Program-made: the position numbers and the translations under genes
Source: Phycisphaeraceae bacterium
GTDB taxonomy: Bacteria; Planctomycetota; Phycisphaerae; Phycisphaerales; UBA1924
Length of the DNA stretch: 64,000 bases
Assembly: GCA_015200025.1 (NCBI GenBank)
Contig: CP054186.1
Span: 1,240,001-1,304,000, forward strand
Reading direction: 5' to 3'
Notes under the pieces: model-generated
Seen by the model: only the letters and a program-made list of their open reading frames with translations
Database searches by the model: none
What the model was told of the DNA's origin: nothing
In this document: one piece after another, positions 35,470 through 44,663 of the stretch
Layout of the letters: every line of letters begins with the position of its first letter
How positions within the stretch are numbered: position 1 is the first letter of the stretch

Positions 35470-36024
35470 ATGCTCCACCACGCCCCGCGCCCGGTCCACG
35501 CGCCGTCCCCCCCCACCGCCCCCACCCGGTCCGCCGCCCTCGCCACCGCCCTCGCCGCCGCTCTCGCGCCCCTCGCCTCGGCCCAGCGCGTCGAGATCGA
35601 CCTCGTCACCATCGGCGAGCCCGGCAACCGCGGCTTCGAGGGCCCCAGCAACTGGCCCGACCTCACCGGACGCGGCGCCGTCAACTACGAATACCGCATG
35701 GGCCGGTACGAGGTCACCTCCGCCCAATGGGCCGCCTTCTTCACCGCCGCCCTCAACCGCCCGGACCCCATCCCATGGGTCGTCACCCCGCACTTCTGGG
35801 GCGGCGCCCGCAACCCCGCCACCGGCGTCTACTCCACCCGCCCGGGGGGCGACATGCTCCCCGCCGGCGGCATCAACTGGCGAACCGCCGCCGTCTTCTG
35901 CAACTGGCTCCATAACGATCAACGCGCCGACCGCGACGCCTTCCTCTCGGGCGCCTACGACACCTCCACCTTCGGGCACGTCCCGGGCTCCTCCGCCTAC
36001 ACCGACCAAGAGTCACGGTCCTAA
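35470..36024 (+). pseudogene. SUMF1/formylglycine-generating-enzyme-like protein, 5' part before an in-frame stop
   Basis: The first 184 residues of a SUMF1/EgtB-type secreted protein: a signal peptide ending at ASAQ, YEYRMGRYEVTSAQWAAFF (the classic start of the FGE-sulfatase fold) and GGINWRTAAVFCNWLHN. A TAA at 36022-36024 stops the frame after TDQESRS. The same frame continues directly with GARFWIPSLDEWMKAAYYDP, the expected next segment. A single base change therefore truncates the gene. Whether this is a true mutation or a sequence error cannot be told from the sequence. Confidence 0.7.
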
Positions 36025-36060
36025 GGCGCCCGATTCTGGATCCCCTCCCTCGACGAGTGG

Positions 36061-36561
36061 ATGAAGGCCGCCTATTACGACCCTCACCGCGACGGCCAGG
36101 GGCAGAGCGGATGGTGGAAATACCCGACCTCCAGCGACCAGAGGCCCGTCTACGGCCTCCCCGAGTACCTCGGGGGCGACGGCTCCGCCCAGGCCAACGC
36201 CGGATCACGGGACGACCGGAGCCTCCAGGTCCTCCTGGGGTCCTACGCCATGTCCAACCCCTGGGGCCTCTTCGACATGGCCGGCGGCACCCACGAATGG
36301 ACCGAGACCTCCGTCCCCGTCGACGAAGAACGACGCTATGTCCGCTTCTTCAAGGGCTCCGGCTGGCTCAGCACCACCGGCGAGGACTACATCGACGGGT
36401 GGGGGGGCGATTCACCAGGCTCCAACTTCTACGGCATGGGCCTCCGCGTCGCCTCCGTCCCCGCGCCCCACACCGCGCTCTCGCTCGTCCTATGGGGTCT
36501 CCTCACCCGAGCCCGTACCCGCCGGAGGATGCCATGCGGATATCCATCGTCGCGTCCCTGA
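36061..36561 (+). pseudogene. SUMF1/FGE-like protein, 3' part after the in-frame stop, with PEP-CTERM-like tail
   Basis: In frame with the upstream part. It carries DEWMKAAYYDPHRDGQ, a PWGLFDMAGGTHEWTETS motif (the conserved G.mGNv.EW region of the fold, here GGTHEW), and RFFKGSGWLS. The C-terminus (VPAPHTALSLVLWGLL followed by RARTRRR) is a PEP-CTERM-like sorting tail. Together with 35470-36024 it forms one 363-codon gene with a single internal stop. The Cys pair used by true formylglycine-generating enzymes is not evident, so the ancestral role was probably not sulfatase maturation. Confidence 0.7.
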
Positions 36562-36953
36562 CCGCCCTGCTCCACGCCGTCCTGCCGTGCCTGACCAGCA
36601 CGGGGCAGGGTGAAGTCCGATACACCGTCATCTACACCGATCGCGCGCCGCACACCCCGATCGGCGGCATGAACTCCGGCCAACCGTTCACCATCAACAC
36701 CGCGTCGCTCCCGACCGGCAGCATCGATTACATCTGGGTCCGCAACACCTCCACCAACCCGGGCATCACGATCGGCCCGATCACGGTCACGTCCTCGGGC
36801 GGCGAGTTCCCCCAGGGTCTCCGCGTGCTCGTGGCGTCGCAGAACGCGGGAAACCCGCCCGGTTTCCCGTTCACGGTCAATCAGGTCCTCACGCCCGGCG
36901 CCCGATCCCTCGCCGGCTTCCTCGTGGACGAATCGGTGAGCAACCACGAGTAG
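36534..36953 (+). pseudogene. Secreted dockerin protein, 5' fragment before an in-frame TAG
   Basis: ATG at 36534 has GGAGG 6 nt upstream and overlaps the end of the previous gene. The 139 residues begin with a signal peptide (MRISIVASLTALLHAVLPCL) and continue with IYTDRAPHTPIGGMNSGQPF. A TAG at 36951-36953 interrupts the frame, which stays open and protein-like afterwards (VTLSAFTRLGIGKVTTGRAF and on to about 37190). It is the beginning of the gene whose main part is 37261-39177. Confidence 0.65.
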
Positions 36954-37320
36954 GTCACCCTTTCGGCCTTCACCCGCCTGGGGATCGGCAAGGTGACCAC
37001 GGGACGCGCCTTCTCGCTGTTCTGTTACGACGGGTCGGTGTCCGGGCCGATCACCGCACGCGGGCCCGACCTCGGGGCCGTCAACGAGCCCACCCCCGAG
37101 AACGCCGCCATCGGCCGCATCTGGTCGTACAGCAGCCTCATCAACCCGGTCCACGCACACCACGGTTCAATATATAGGATTGAAGTCGGCTTGAACAACC
37201 CCAAACGTTCGGCATCGACGCCGACATCCTCGCGCCCAACGCGTACATCGATTCGATCCAGTGCGGCGGGCCCATCGGCGTGACCCAACGGCGACACATC
37301 CGGGCCGGACGGGGATCCGC
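36954..37320 (+). pseudogene. Middle of the disrupted dockerin protein, two frame changes
   Basis: Protein-like sequence continues after the TAG in the same frame to about 37190 (AFSLFCYDGSVSGPI; AAIGRIWSYSSLINPV). It moves to a second frame between about 37185 and 37207 (FGIDADILAPNAYIDSIQCG) and to a third near 37290-37305 (IRLISARFVSGGIVQPRD). Each segment reads as one continuous domain across the breaks, so at least two small indels are needed. An AT-rich inverted repeat (37166-37184) lies beside the first break. Confidence 0.6.
37166..37184. repeat. AT-rich inverted repeat at a frameshift site
   Basis: TTCAAT (37166-37171) and ATTGAA (37179-37184) flank ATATAGG. This short stretch is far more AT-rich than its surroundings and lies just before the first frame change in the broken gene, so it could be the scar of an insertion or a local rearrangement. 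Confidence 0.4.
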
Positions 37321-39177
37321 TTGATCTCCGCGCGGTTCGTCAGCGGCGGGATCGTCCAGCCCCGCGACGTCGACGCCGTCGTCGAATCCAACCTGATCGA
37401 GAACGCCGGCACCATCCAATCCCCCCTGGAATACCGGCACGAGAACCGCGGGTATCTCCACCGCCTCGATGTCTCGGGAGACCTGACCGGCGAGGTCCGC
37501 GCGCACACCCTCCGGCCCGCGCTGTACCCCTTCGGTGATGACCCCGAGAACCCGCACGGGATCATCGTGGGCGGTGTCGCCGACGCGCCCATCACCGTGG
37601 AGCGGAACGTCCTCTCCGCACGGATCGTCGCCGATACATTCCTCCACCCGATCACCATCGGCGAGGCCCTCAAGGGCGCCGTCATCGCTCGGACCGGCTC
37701 GATCCCCTCGCTGACCGTCGGCTTCGAGCCGAGGATCCCGAACTCCCGCATGGAAGACCTCGGCTTCATGGGCTCGGTCCAGCGCCCGGATTGGTTCCCC
37801 CTCACATGCCAGCACAACACGCTGTTCACGGAGCCCCAATCCGTCATCTCGGCGGCTGTTCGTATCGGTGAGCTCCGGGTCTCAAACACGGTCACAACCG
37901 ATAAGCTCTTTCCCCCGAGAATCGAGACCCCCGAGATCGGGCTCCTCAGGGTCGGCGTCAACGAACAGGATCAGGTGATCGCCGGCGTGCAGGAGCTTGT
38001 TCTATGGTCGGGCATCACCCGTCCCCCGCCCTCGGAGCCGGGCCCGGACCCCGCCCACGACTCCGCGTACACCAAGGTGATTGACGGCCTGATCGGAACC
38101 ACCCGCTGTGGCCGTGTGGTCATCACGAACGACTGTCCGGACATCCCCACGGCGATCTACCTCCGCGATGTCGACCGGTTCGAGTTCATGGGCTCGCTCT
38201 CGCTCCCGGTTTATCTTCCCAAGCTCAGCGCGACCGAGACGCTCCGGATCCATTGCCAGCTCGACGAGGACCCGAACCAAGGCGATGACACCCGTTGCGG
38301 GAGGGTGATCATCCGTGATCCCGATGGTCTGCAGGGCCAGATCGTTATCAACCACGCCAACGTGCCGGGGTGTCGCGATAACAACCGTCCGCTCTGGACC
38401 GGGCGTGTCGAGATCGGGGGAGTCACCCTCGCGCCGGACTCGTCACAGCCAGACCAGGCACCCTTCTACGAACGCCCATCGCACGAACTCGGCGGCGGGG
38501 CGGTCGGAGTCGTCCCATTCTCGCTTTACCCCACCGACCACGAGGAAGGCCAAAGCCCGTACATCCTCCCGCAGGGAAGAGTCAATTTCGGCGGGATCTG
38601 CACACCCGATGGGCTCCGGCTCCGCTTCTATGGGCCCGTGTACGACAATCCGCTTTCGCCGTGGAAGCCCGTCCGCGTCAGATATGTCGGCCCCACCAGC
38701 GAGATCCCCGTCTCCTCGATGGTCGTCATCGTTGCCGGAGCGAACGGATCCGACGGCCAGTTCTCGCGAGAGATCGCAATCTACGGTAAGCTGAACACTC
38801 CGCTCCCCCCCGGCACCTACCGTATTTACCGGAAGCCCAACGAACTGCTCTGCGACCTCGGAGACGGATCGGGCGTCGACGCCGCGTTGTTCCCTGAATC
38901 CGGAGTGAACGGAGACTTCATCTCCTTCGTCGTGCTTGAAGACTGCGATAAAGATTGTCTAGCCGACTCACCGGGGTCCCCGTGCGATCGCTGGGGCGGC
39001 TGCCCCGCCGATTTCAACGAGGACGGGTTCCTTGATTTCTTCGACGTGCAGTCCTTTGTCGATTGCTACGAGGGCACCGGGTGTCCGCCCGACACATCGG
39101 CCGACTTCAATGACGACCTCTTCGTCGATTTCTTCGATTTCGAGTCGTTCTCCGAGGCCTTCGACCTCGGCTGCTGA
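37261..39177 (+). CDS. Large secreted dockerin-GC protein, main open fragment of a disrupted gene
   Basis: The long 3' fragment of the gene that begins at 36534. From about 37321 it encodes beta-rich repeats (LISARFVSGGIVQPRD; GIIVGGVADAPITVERNVLS; VVITNDCPDIPTAIYLRDV) without a recognised catalytic motif. It ends with two dockerin-like loops, CPADFNEDGFLDFFDVQSFV and ADFNDDLFVDFFDFESF, and a final LGC. Base composition from 37.8 to 39.1 kb looks less GC-rich than in the neighbouring genes, consistent with relaxed selection or recent acquisition. The 638-residue frame from the GTG at 37261 has no credible start or signal peptide of its own. Confidence 0.55.
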   Translation: MRRAHRRDPTATHPGRTGIRLISARFVSGGIVQPRDVDAVVESNLIENAGTIQSPLEYRHENRGYLHRLDVSGDLTGEVRAHTLRPALYPFGDDPENPHGIIVGGVADAPITVERNVLSARIVADTFLHPITIGEALKGAVIARTGSIPSLTVGFEPRIPNSRMEDLGFMGSVQRPDWFPLTCQHNTLFTEPQSVISAAVRIGELRVSNTVTTDKLFPPRIETPEIGLLRVGVNEQDQVIAGVQELVLWSGITRPPPSEPGPDPAHDSAYTKVIDGLIGTTRCGRVVITNDCPDIPTAIYLRDVDRFEFMGSLSLPVYLPKLSATETLRIHCQLDEDPNQGDDTRCGRVIIRDPDGLQGQIVINHANVPGCRDNNRPLWTGRVEIGGVTLAPDSSQPDQAPFYERPSHELGGGAVGVVPFSLYPTDHEEGQSPYILPQGRVNFGGICTPDGLRLRFYGPVYDNPLSPWKPVRVRYVGPTSEIPVSSMVVIVAGANGSDGQFSREIAIYGKLNTPLPPGTYRIYRKPNELLCDLGDGSGVDAALFPESGVNGDFISFVVLEDCDKDCLADSPGSPCDRWGGCPADFNEDGFLDFFDVQSFVDCYEGTGCPPDTSADFNDDLFVDFFDFESFSEAFDLGC

Positions 39178-39310
39178 TCGCCGGACCGCCGCCGCACCTG
39201 CCCTCCTGCGCATGTTACCGGACGAACGCGGCCTCGCCGATGCCCCCAAGGTCGCCATTTTCCGTGATCCCCTGATCCGGCGCCGACGCACCCGACGCAT
39301 GAGATTGACC

Positions 39311-40144
39311 ATGAGCACACACCCCCGAACCGTCCGCTCCCTGTCCCTCCTCGCCGCCCTCGCGGCCTCGAACCTCGCCCTCGCCGGCCCCGCCGACGTC
39401 TCCGCCTACGACGACCTCGCCGAAGGGTTCCTCGGCGACGCCTTCGAGTACCACGGCATCCTCTACACCGAGTGCAACAACGTCGCCGGGTCCTTCCCCT
39501 CCGGCGAGACCTTCACCCCCCAGGACATCGGCGACCAGTTCATCATCGAGAACTCCACCTTCCTCTTCGACGCCTTCCCCGACTTCGGCTCCCGCGACAA
39601 CACCCTCACCTTCGGCACCGCCTACATCCCCGGGCCCAACCTCTCCCTCGGCGCCTTCGCCCGCGCCACCATGACCCTCCCGGCCAGCGCCTCCCACGCC
39701 AGCGTCGAGATGGCCTTCTACGAGAACGGCCCCTGGGGCGGCATCGTCTTCCACCTCGACGCTCTCCGCGACGGGCAGGTCGTCGACTCAGCCACCTACA
39801 CCATCGCCGACGGCGGCGGCCGCGACAACGTCACCACCACCACCCTCTCGGTCTCCGACCAGGGCGCCGGCTTCGACCAGCTCAAGCTCTACGCCACCTG
39901 GAACGACGGCTACTCCGCCCCGCGCCTCATGATCGACAACCTCACGGTCACGTACCCCGACACGACGTGCCCCGCCGACTTCAACGCCGACGGCTTCGTC
40001 GACTTCTTCGACTTCACCGCGTACGTCGATTGTTTCGAGGGCATCGAGTGCCCCCCCGGCCAATCCGCCGACTTCAACGCCGACGGCTTCGTTGATTTCT
40101 TCGATTTCCAGGATTTCGTCGACGCCTTCGAGGCCTGGTGCTGA
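39311..40144 (+). CDS. Secreted beta-sandwich protein with dockerin-GC-type tail
   Basis: A 277-residue protein. A signal peptide (SLLAALAASNLALAGPADVS) is followed by a beta-rich domain (SRDNTLTFGTAYIPG; ASVEMAFYENGPWGGI; LKLYATWNDGYSAPRLMID) like concanavalin-type or choice-of-anchor domains. The C-terminus has [20 protein letters not shown] and [18 protein letters not shown], ending AWC, a variant of the Gly-Cys ending. ATG at 39299 is an alternative start; neither has a clear Shine-Dalgarno. Confidence 0.65.
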   Translation: MSTHPRTVRSLSLLAALAASNLALAGPADVSAYDDLAEGFLGDAFEYHGILYTECNNVAGSFPSGETFTPQDIGDQFIIENSTFLFDAFPDFGSRDNTLTFGTAYIPGPNLSLGAFARATMTLPASASHASVEMAFYENGPWGGIVFHLDALRDGQVVDSATYTIADGGGRDNVTTTTLSVSDQGAGFDQLKLYATWNDGYSAPRLMIDNLTVTYPDTTCPADFNADGFVDFFDFTAYVDCFEGIECPPGQSADFNADGFVDFFDFQDFVDAFEAWC

Positions 40145-40276
40145 TACCGGGCAATCCCCCGGGTTCTCCGCCATCTCGCCGGTTTCCGGGACTTTCAGGA
40201 TGGACCTCACCGCGCGCGAGGTAGACTCGACGCCGGGCCGTACGATCCCTCCGAGCCGCGGCCTCAGGGAGGCCCC

Positions 40277-41059
40277 ATGAATCCTTCGTGGACGGTGTGG
40301 TTCGCCTTGACGGTAGCCGCCCCGGCCGCCCTCGGGCAGTCGTTCCTCGGCCCCACCCCTTACCTCTGCGATCACGACAGCCCCTGGCCCGTCCGATCCG
40401 AGGGCTACTACCTCGAAACCTTCGAAGACGGCGCCCTCAACACCCCCGGCGTCATCGGCAGCGGCTCGGTCACCGGGCCCGGGGGCATCACCGACTCGGT
40501 CGATTGCGACGACGGCGTCATCGACGGGCTCGGACGAGACGGCCGCTCGTACTTCGGCCCCGCCACCGCCGGGATTACCTTCACGTTCAACGCCGCCACG
40601 TTCGGCGGACGCCTCCCACAGCGGACCGGGATCGTCTGGACCGACGGCGTCCACATCCTCAACGCCCCCGACTCCATCCACTTCGAGGCCTTCGACGCCG
40701 CGGGACAACGCCTCGGCACGATCTCCGGCTCACACCCCGACGGCTCCGTCAACAGCGAGACCGCCGAGGACCGCTTCTACGGCGTCGAGCACCTCCCCGG
40801 CGTCTGGCGCATCCGCATCTGGCAGACCGCCGGGTGCTGCGGGATCGAGGTCGATCACCTCCAGTACGGGTTCATCGCCGAGTGCCGGGCCGATTTCAAC
40901 GCCGACGGGTTCGTCGATTTCTTCGACTTCGACGCGTACGTCGAGTGCTTCGAGGGCGGCGAATGCCCGCCGGGCGCCTCCGCCGATTTCGACGGCGACG
41001 GGTTCATCGACTTCTTCGACTTCCAAGGTTTCGTCGACGCGTTCGAAACCGGCTGCTAA
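40277..41059 (+). CDS. Secreted beta-sandwich protein with dockerin-GC tail
   Basis: A 260-residue protein. The signal peptide ends near ALGQ. The domain contains [27 protein letters not shown] and [20 protein letters not shown], a pattern seen in secreted anchor proteins of planctomycetes, and ends its fold with [18 protein letters not shown]. Two calcium loops follow ([38 protein letters not shown]) and the C-terminus is TGC. GGGAGG precedes the ATG, and TACGAT at 40241-40246 may be its -10 box with a 30-nt leader. Confidence 0.7.
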   Translation: MNPSWTVWFALTVAAPAALGQSFLGPTPYLCDHDSPWPVRSEGYYLETFEDGALNTPGVIGSGSVTGPGGITDSVDCDDGVIDGLGRDGRSYFGPATAGITFTFNAATFGGRLPQRTGIVWTDGVHILNAPDSIHFEAFDAAGQRLGTISGSHPDGSVNSETAEDRFYGVEHLPGVWRIRIWQTAGCCGIEVDHLQYGFIAECRADFNADGFVDFFDFDAYVECFEGGECPPGASADFDGDGFIDFFDFQGFVDAFETGC

Positions 41060-41322
41060 CCATCACCCACCCGCCGCCCGGATCGACCGCCCGCGCGCGC
41101 CGTGAAATCGCACGTCGCGACGGCGGGCTGTGGATCGTCCCGGCCGCGTCGTTCCCCGGGTGGTCCCGACCCCTTGACCGACCCCGCCGGACGCGGCACG
41201 GGCGATTGTGGCGCTTCTCGCCCCCGGCGCGCACACCCACCGACCGGCGCTCCGAGCCCGTGCGGGCGTCGTGGATCCCGGGTCGGTTCTGGACCTGGGA
41301 CCGGCCCCGCGGCGTCCCCGGC

Positions 41323-41328
41323 TACACT
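41323..41328 (+). promoter_or_regulatory. TANNNT box 9 nt before the sucD start
   Basis: TACACT is followed by 9 nt and the ATG at 41338. No Shine-Dalgarno is present. The remainder of the 278-bp gap upstream (41060-41337) shows no gene. Confidence 0.45.
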
Positions 41329-41337
41329 CGCGGTCCT

Positions 41338-42363
41338 ATGGCGATTCTGGTTCATGGCGGCACGCGGGTGATCTGTCAGGGGATCACGGGCTCTTTCGGG
41401 GCGGTCCACACGCGCGGGTGTTTCCTGTACGGGACCAAGATGGTGGGCGGGGTGACGCCGGGCAAGGGGGGGACCAAGGACCCCAACGGGCTGGCGATCT
41501 TCGACACGGTGCACCGGGCGGTGAAGGAGACGGGGGCGGAGGCGACGATGATCTTCGTCCCCCCGGGCGGGGCGGCGGACGCGATCCTGGAGGCCGCCGA
41601 CGCGGGGGTGCGGGTGATCTGCTGCATCACGGAGGGGGTGCCGGTGCAGGACATGATCAGGGCACGGGCGGTGCTCGACGAGATGAACCTGAAGATGGGC
41701 GGGGGTCCCGGGGTCTCGCCCGCGCACCAGCGGTACATCCTGATCGGGCCCAACTGTCCGGGGATCATCACTCCGGGCGTGCGGGTGAATCAGGATTCGA
41801 TGACGGGCGAGCCCGGCAAGCCCTTCGCGAAGGACGGGTGCAAGATCGGGATCATGCCGGGGTATATCCACACGCACGTCTCGCAGAGCCGGCTGAAGAA
41901 GGCGGTGGGGATCGTGTCGCGGTCGGGGACGCTGACGTACGAGGCGGTGTGGCAGACCAGCCGACTGGGGTTCGGGCAATCGACGTGCGTGGGGATCGGG
42001 GGCGACCCGGTGCGCGGGGTCAACCACGTGGACTGCCTGGAGCTGTTCGCCGACGACGGGGAGACCGACGGGATCCTCCTGATCGGGGAGATCGGGGGGA
42101 CCGACGAGATCGAGGCGGCGCGCTGGATCACTCGGGCACGGGAAAGCGGCCGCCTCACGAAGCCCGTGGCGGCGTTCATCGCGGGGCGGACGGCGCCGCC
42201 GGGGCGTCGGATGGGGCACGCGGGGGCGATCATCGGCGGGGCCGACGACACCGCGGACGCGAAGATCAAGGCGCTGCGGGAGGCGGGCGTCGAGGTGGCG
42301 CTGAGCCCCGCCGACATGGGCTCGGCGATGGCGAAGGCGATGGGGGTGGGGGTGGGGGTGTAA
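41338..42363 (+). CDS. sucD: Succinyl-CoA ligase alpha subunit
   Basis: A 341-residue protein. [17 protein letters not shown] and [13 protein letters not shown] form the CoA-binding fold; [34 protein letters not shown] and GIGGDPV are SucD motifs; the phosphorylated His is in [11 protein letters not shown]. Compared with the E. coli protein (about 290 residues) it has extra loops around [12 protein letters not shown] and [18 protein letters not shown] and ends in a GVGVGV tail coded by a GGGGGT repeat. The beta subunit gene sucC is not adjacent. The enzyme links succinyl-CoA to ATP/GTP formation in the TCA cycle. Confidence 0.9.
   Translation: MAILVHGGTRVICQGITGSFGAVHTRGCFLYGTKMVGGVTPGKGGTKDPNGLAIFDTVHRAVKETGAEATMIFVPPGGAADAILEAADAGVRVICCITEGVPVQDMIRARAVLDEMNLKMGGGPGVSPAHQRYILIGPNCPGIITPGVRVNQDSMTGEPGKPFAKDGCKIGIMPGYIHTHVSQSRLKKAVGIVSRSGTLTYEAVWQTSRLGFGQSTCVGIGGDPVRGVNHVDCLELFADDGETDGILLIGEIGGTDEIEAARWITRARESGRLTKPVAAFIAGRTAPPGRRMGHAGAIIGGADDTADAKIKALREAGVEVALSPADMGSAMAKAMGVGVGV
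42342..42360 (+). repeat. GGGGGT hexamer repeat at the sucD 3' end
   Basis: Three consecutive GGGGGT units encode the Gly-Val tail of SucD immediately before the stop. The same hexamer recurs in rho (47765-47796). Slippage by whole units would keep the frame. Confidence 0.6.
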
Positions 42364-42405
42364 ACCCGCCCCGCGGGGACCTGCGGGCCCGCCCGGACCC
42401 GTGCT

Positions 42406-43572
42406 TCACTCTGATTTCCGCCGGACCCAGGCCAAGGGGAGTTCGGCCAGGAGCACGCCGCCCTCGCCGAAGACCGCGGCCCGGGCGACGCCCTCGTTCC
42501 CCGCGGCGTCGGTGTCGAGCGTGACGGTCACGACCGCCGCGTCGCCCTCGGCCCTCCACTCCACGCCCGCGATGGACTCGGGCAGCACGGGCCAGCGTTC
42601 CCGGTCGATCGCGCGGGGGTCGCCCAGCGGCGGCTCGTCGGCCCGATCATCGAACAGGACGACCTTCGCCACACGGACCGGCGACCCGTCGCGCGAGGTC
42701 AGCCGGGCGGCCCGGCCCGTTGGCCCGCTCGAGCCGGGGTCGAGGATGAAAGGGAACCCGGCGGGAACGGCCCGGACGCGGTTGACCACGCGCACCTCGG
42801 CCGGGATCGTGAACGATGGGGCCTCGGGCAAGGCCGTCGTGAGCACGACCGAACCGGCGTAGAGCCCGGGCCGATCCGGCGCGGTGAAGCGAACGCGGTC
42901 CACGCGGAGGTCGGGGGCGTCGCCCTCGGGGAGCGTGTGGCGGGTATGCCCTTCGTGTCGGACGCCGGGCAGATCCTTGAATGAGACGTTGAGGTTGAGC
43001 GCGTCGATGGACTCGGAGCGGGTGAAGACGCGGCGTTCGGCCGTCGCGCCCGCGGCGAGCGTCACCCACAGTCGGGCGGGCTCGACCAAGAACGCCAGCG
43101 AAACCTCGCAGGCGGCCCCGAGCGTGAAGCGCTGCGTCCCCACGACGGCCCCGTCGGGGCCGAGGAATCGGGCCTCGAGGACGGCCTCGTGGAATTGCCG
43201 GCCCGCGACGGCCAACGCCGCGTACGAGGCCGTCACCCGCGCGTCGCCCCCGGGCGGGATCGGCCCGTCCGGCATGGTCATGCTCACGCACGGGCACGTC
43301 TTGGAGACCAGGCGGATCTCGGCGGGGAGCGAGGCCGTGTTGCGCAGGAGGAGCCGGGCGACGGCCGCGTCGTTGACGGTGAGGGTCCCCGCGTCCTGGA
43401 CGGGCTCGCCGACGATCGTGAGCGCGGGGGCCGGCTTGGCCTCGGGCTGATCGATCGGCCGGGCGTGCCCCGGCGTCGGGGCCGGCCCTGTGCTGGCCAG
43501 CACGTAGGCCCCCCCGCCGACCGCGAGGGCGGCCGCGAGGAGCACGGCGGGGGTCGCATCGACACGGTTCAT
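42406..43572 (-). CDS. DUF1573-like membrane-anchored protein
   Basis: A 388-residue protein. An N-terminal transmembrane segment (AVLLAAALAVGGGAYVLAS) is followed by an Ig-like domain with DAGTLTVNDAAVARLLLRNT and VSKTCPCVSMTMPD (Cys93 and Cys95, in place of the more usual CGC), matching the DUF1573 pattern common in planctomycetes and Bacteroidetes. A second, similar beta domain follows. The function of DUF1573 is not established. It is the last gene of a minus-strand operon; its ATG overlaps the upstream stop (ATGA). A 20-codon remnant of the same gene start lies at 45274-45336. Confidence 0.65.
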   Translation of the reverse strand: MNRVDATPAVLLAAALAVGGGAYVLASTGPAPTPGHARPIDQPEAKPAPALTIVGEPVQDAGTLTVNDAAVARLLLRNTASLPAEIRLVSKTCPCVSMTMPDGPIPPGGDARVTASYAALAVAGRQFHEAVLEARFLGPDGAVVGTQRFTLGAACEVSLAFLVEPARLWVTLAAGATAERRVFTRSESIDALNLNVSFKDLPGVRHEGHTRHTLPEGDAPDLRVDRVRFTAPDRPGLYAGSVVLTTALPEAPSFTIPAEVRVVNRVRAVPAGFPFILDPGSSGPTGRAARLTSRDGSPVRVAKVVLFDDRADEPPLGDPRAIDRERWPVLPESIAGVEWRAEGDAAVVTVTLDTDAAGNEGVARAAVFGEGGVLLAELPLAWVRRKSE

Positions 43573-44663
43573 TGAGCCTCCTTGGGATCGGGATCGGGTC
43601 GCTGCGGCGTCGGGATCGCGTCGGCGGGGTCGATGGAGGGAGCGCGGAGGAGCCCGCCGAAGGCGGTGCTGATGGTCACCCTCGGGGGCTCGGGCGGCTC
43701 GACGCGGAAATCATCGGGCGTGAAGATCGGATTGATCAAGATGACATGAACCGTCGCTGACTGACGGGTGAGATTCGTCAGGGGCGGGGCGCCGCCGGTG
43801 GAGGCGAAGTGCTCACGCCGCAGCCGGACCCACGCGGGGAAATAGCCGGCGTCAGGATCGAGGGGGCCCGGTGGGATCCCCAAGGCGGGCTTGCGCCGGT
43901 TGAGCGTCTCTTGGTCGGCGGGGGTGATCCCCGCGCTGGCGACGGTGTAGGTGACGAGCCGCGGGACCGAGACGCCGTCGATGGTGGTTCGCTCGGGCAT
44001 GGACCAGGAGGCGATGCGATGCCCCCAGACCGGGTTGAAGAAGTCGTGGCGGAGAACGTGCCCGCAGGCCGGGTCGATCTCGATACGGTGGTCGAACGTA
44101 CGACGCGCCTCACGGAGACGGCCGGAGAGGACCACGCGCGAGGAGTCCTCGTGTTCGACGGTGAGTGCCACGCTCTCGGAGAGCAGGTCCGCGCGGTCTC
44201 GGAGCGTGGTGAAATCCATGCCTCTTCCCAGCCCGGTGATCAGCCCCGGGAAGGAATAGGGTTCGAGATTGGCGCGGTTCTCCGGACCGCACGACGCGGC
44301 GCGGTAGGAAGGATGATGCCAGACACCAACCCCCCCGAGCACACCCGTCAGGAAGGACTTCTCGTGGACGGGTTCGAGGGCGTCGCCGGTCCGGAGTCGC
44401 CACCGGCCCTCGGCGCGGAGATCCGCGGCATCGCTGATCCTCGCGCGGTACCGGACAAAGTCGAACACCTCTTCGTGGTCCTCGTGCACCACGACGTGGT
44501 CCTCCCACTCGGCGGCGTGAACGGATCGCTCGTGAGCCTGAACAATCGATGCCCACGCCCGAGCTCGGAGCTCGGTCCCGGGGGGCGGCACACCATGCAC
44601 GACGATGACGCACCACGCTGTTATGCTTGAGATCAAGGGCATATTAACACCACGCTCAGCCAT
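43569..44663 (-). CDS. Partner protein of the duplicated cassette, copy A
   Basis: A 364-residue protein with a hydrophobic N-terminus (MPLISSITAWCVIVV). It is a close paralogue of the gene at 45333-46418: both share RARAWA.I...HER....AEWEDHV-type N-terminal residues, EPY.FPGLITGLGR, FDHRI.IDPA, PVWGH, WVRLRREHFA.TGGAPPLTN and STAFGGLLRAPSIDPADAIP. No known domain was recognised. Start 44663 overlaps the Cys-rich gene's stop by eight bases, which suggests coupling; ATG at 44642 is an alternative. The product is probably periplasmic or surface-exposed. Confidence 0.6.
   Translation of the reverse strand: MAERGVNMPLISSITAWCVIVVHGVPPPGTELRARAWASIVQAHERSVHAAEWEDHVVVHEDHEEVFDFVRYRARISDAADLRAEGRWRLRTGDALEPVHEKSFLTGVLGGVGVWHHPSYRAASCGPENRANLEPYSFPGLITGLGRGMDFTTLRDRADLLSESVALTVEHEDSSRVVLSGRLREARRTFDHRIEIDPACGHVLRHDFFNPVWGHRIASWSMPERTTIDGVSVPRLVTYTVASAGITPADQETLNRRKPALGIPPGPLDPDAGYFPAWVRLRREHFASTGGAPPLTNLTRQSATVHVILINPIFTPDDFRVEPPEPPRVTISTAFGGLLRAPSIDPADAIPTPQRPDPDPKEAQ

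Noticed and set aside
35470..36561. Functional formylglycine-generating enzyme for sulfatases
   Set aside because: The fold markers are present, but the catalytic Cys pair is not evident and the tail is PEP-CTERM-like; no sulfatase gene lies nearby.
36022..36953. Programmed stop-codon readthrough in the two broken genes
   Set aside because: The stops differ (TAA and TAG), their contexts are unlike each other, and real frameshifts follow in the second gene; no recoding signal was seen.
39178..39310. Separate gene in the gap before 39311
   Set aside because: Only short frames without start signals; the gap reads as a leader.
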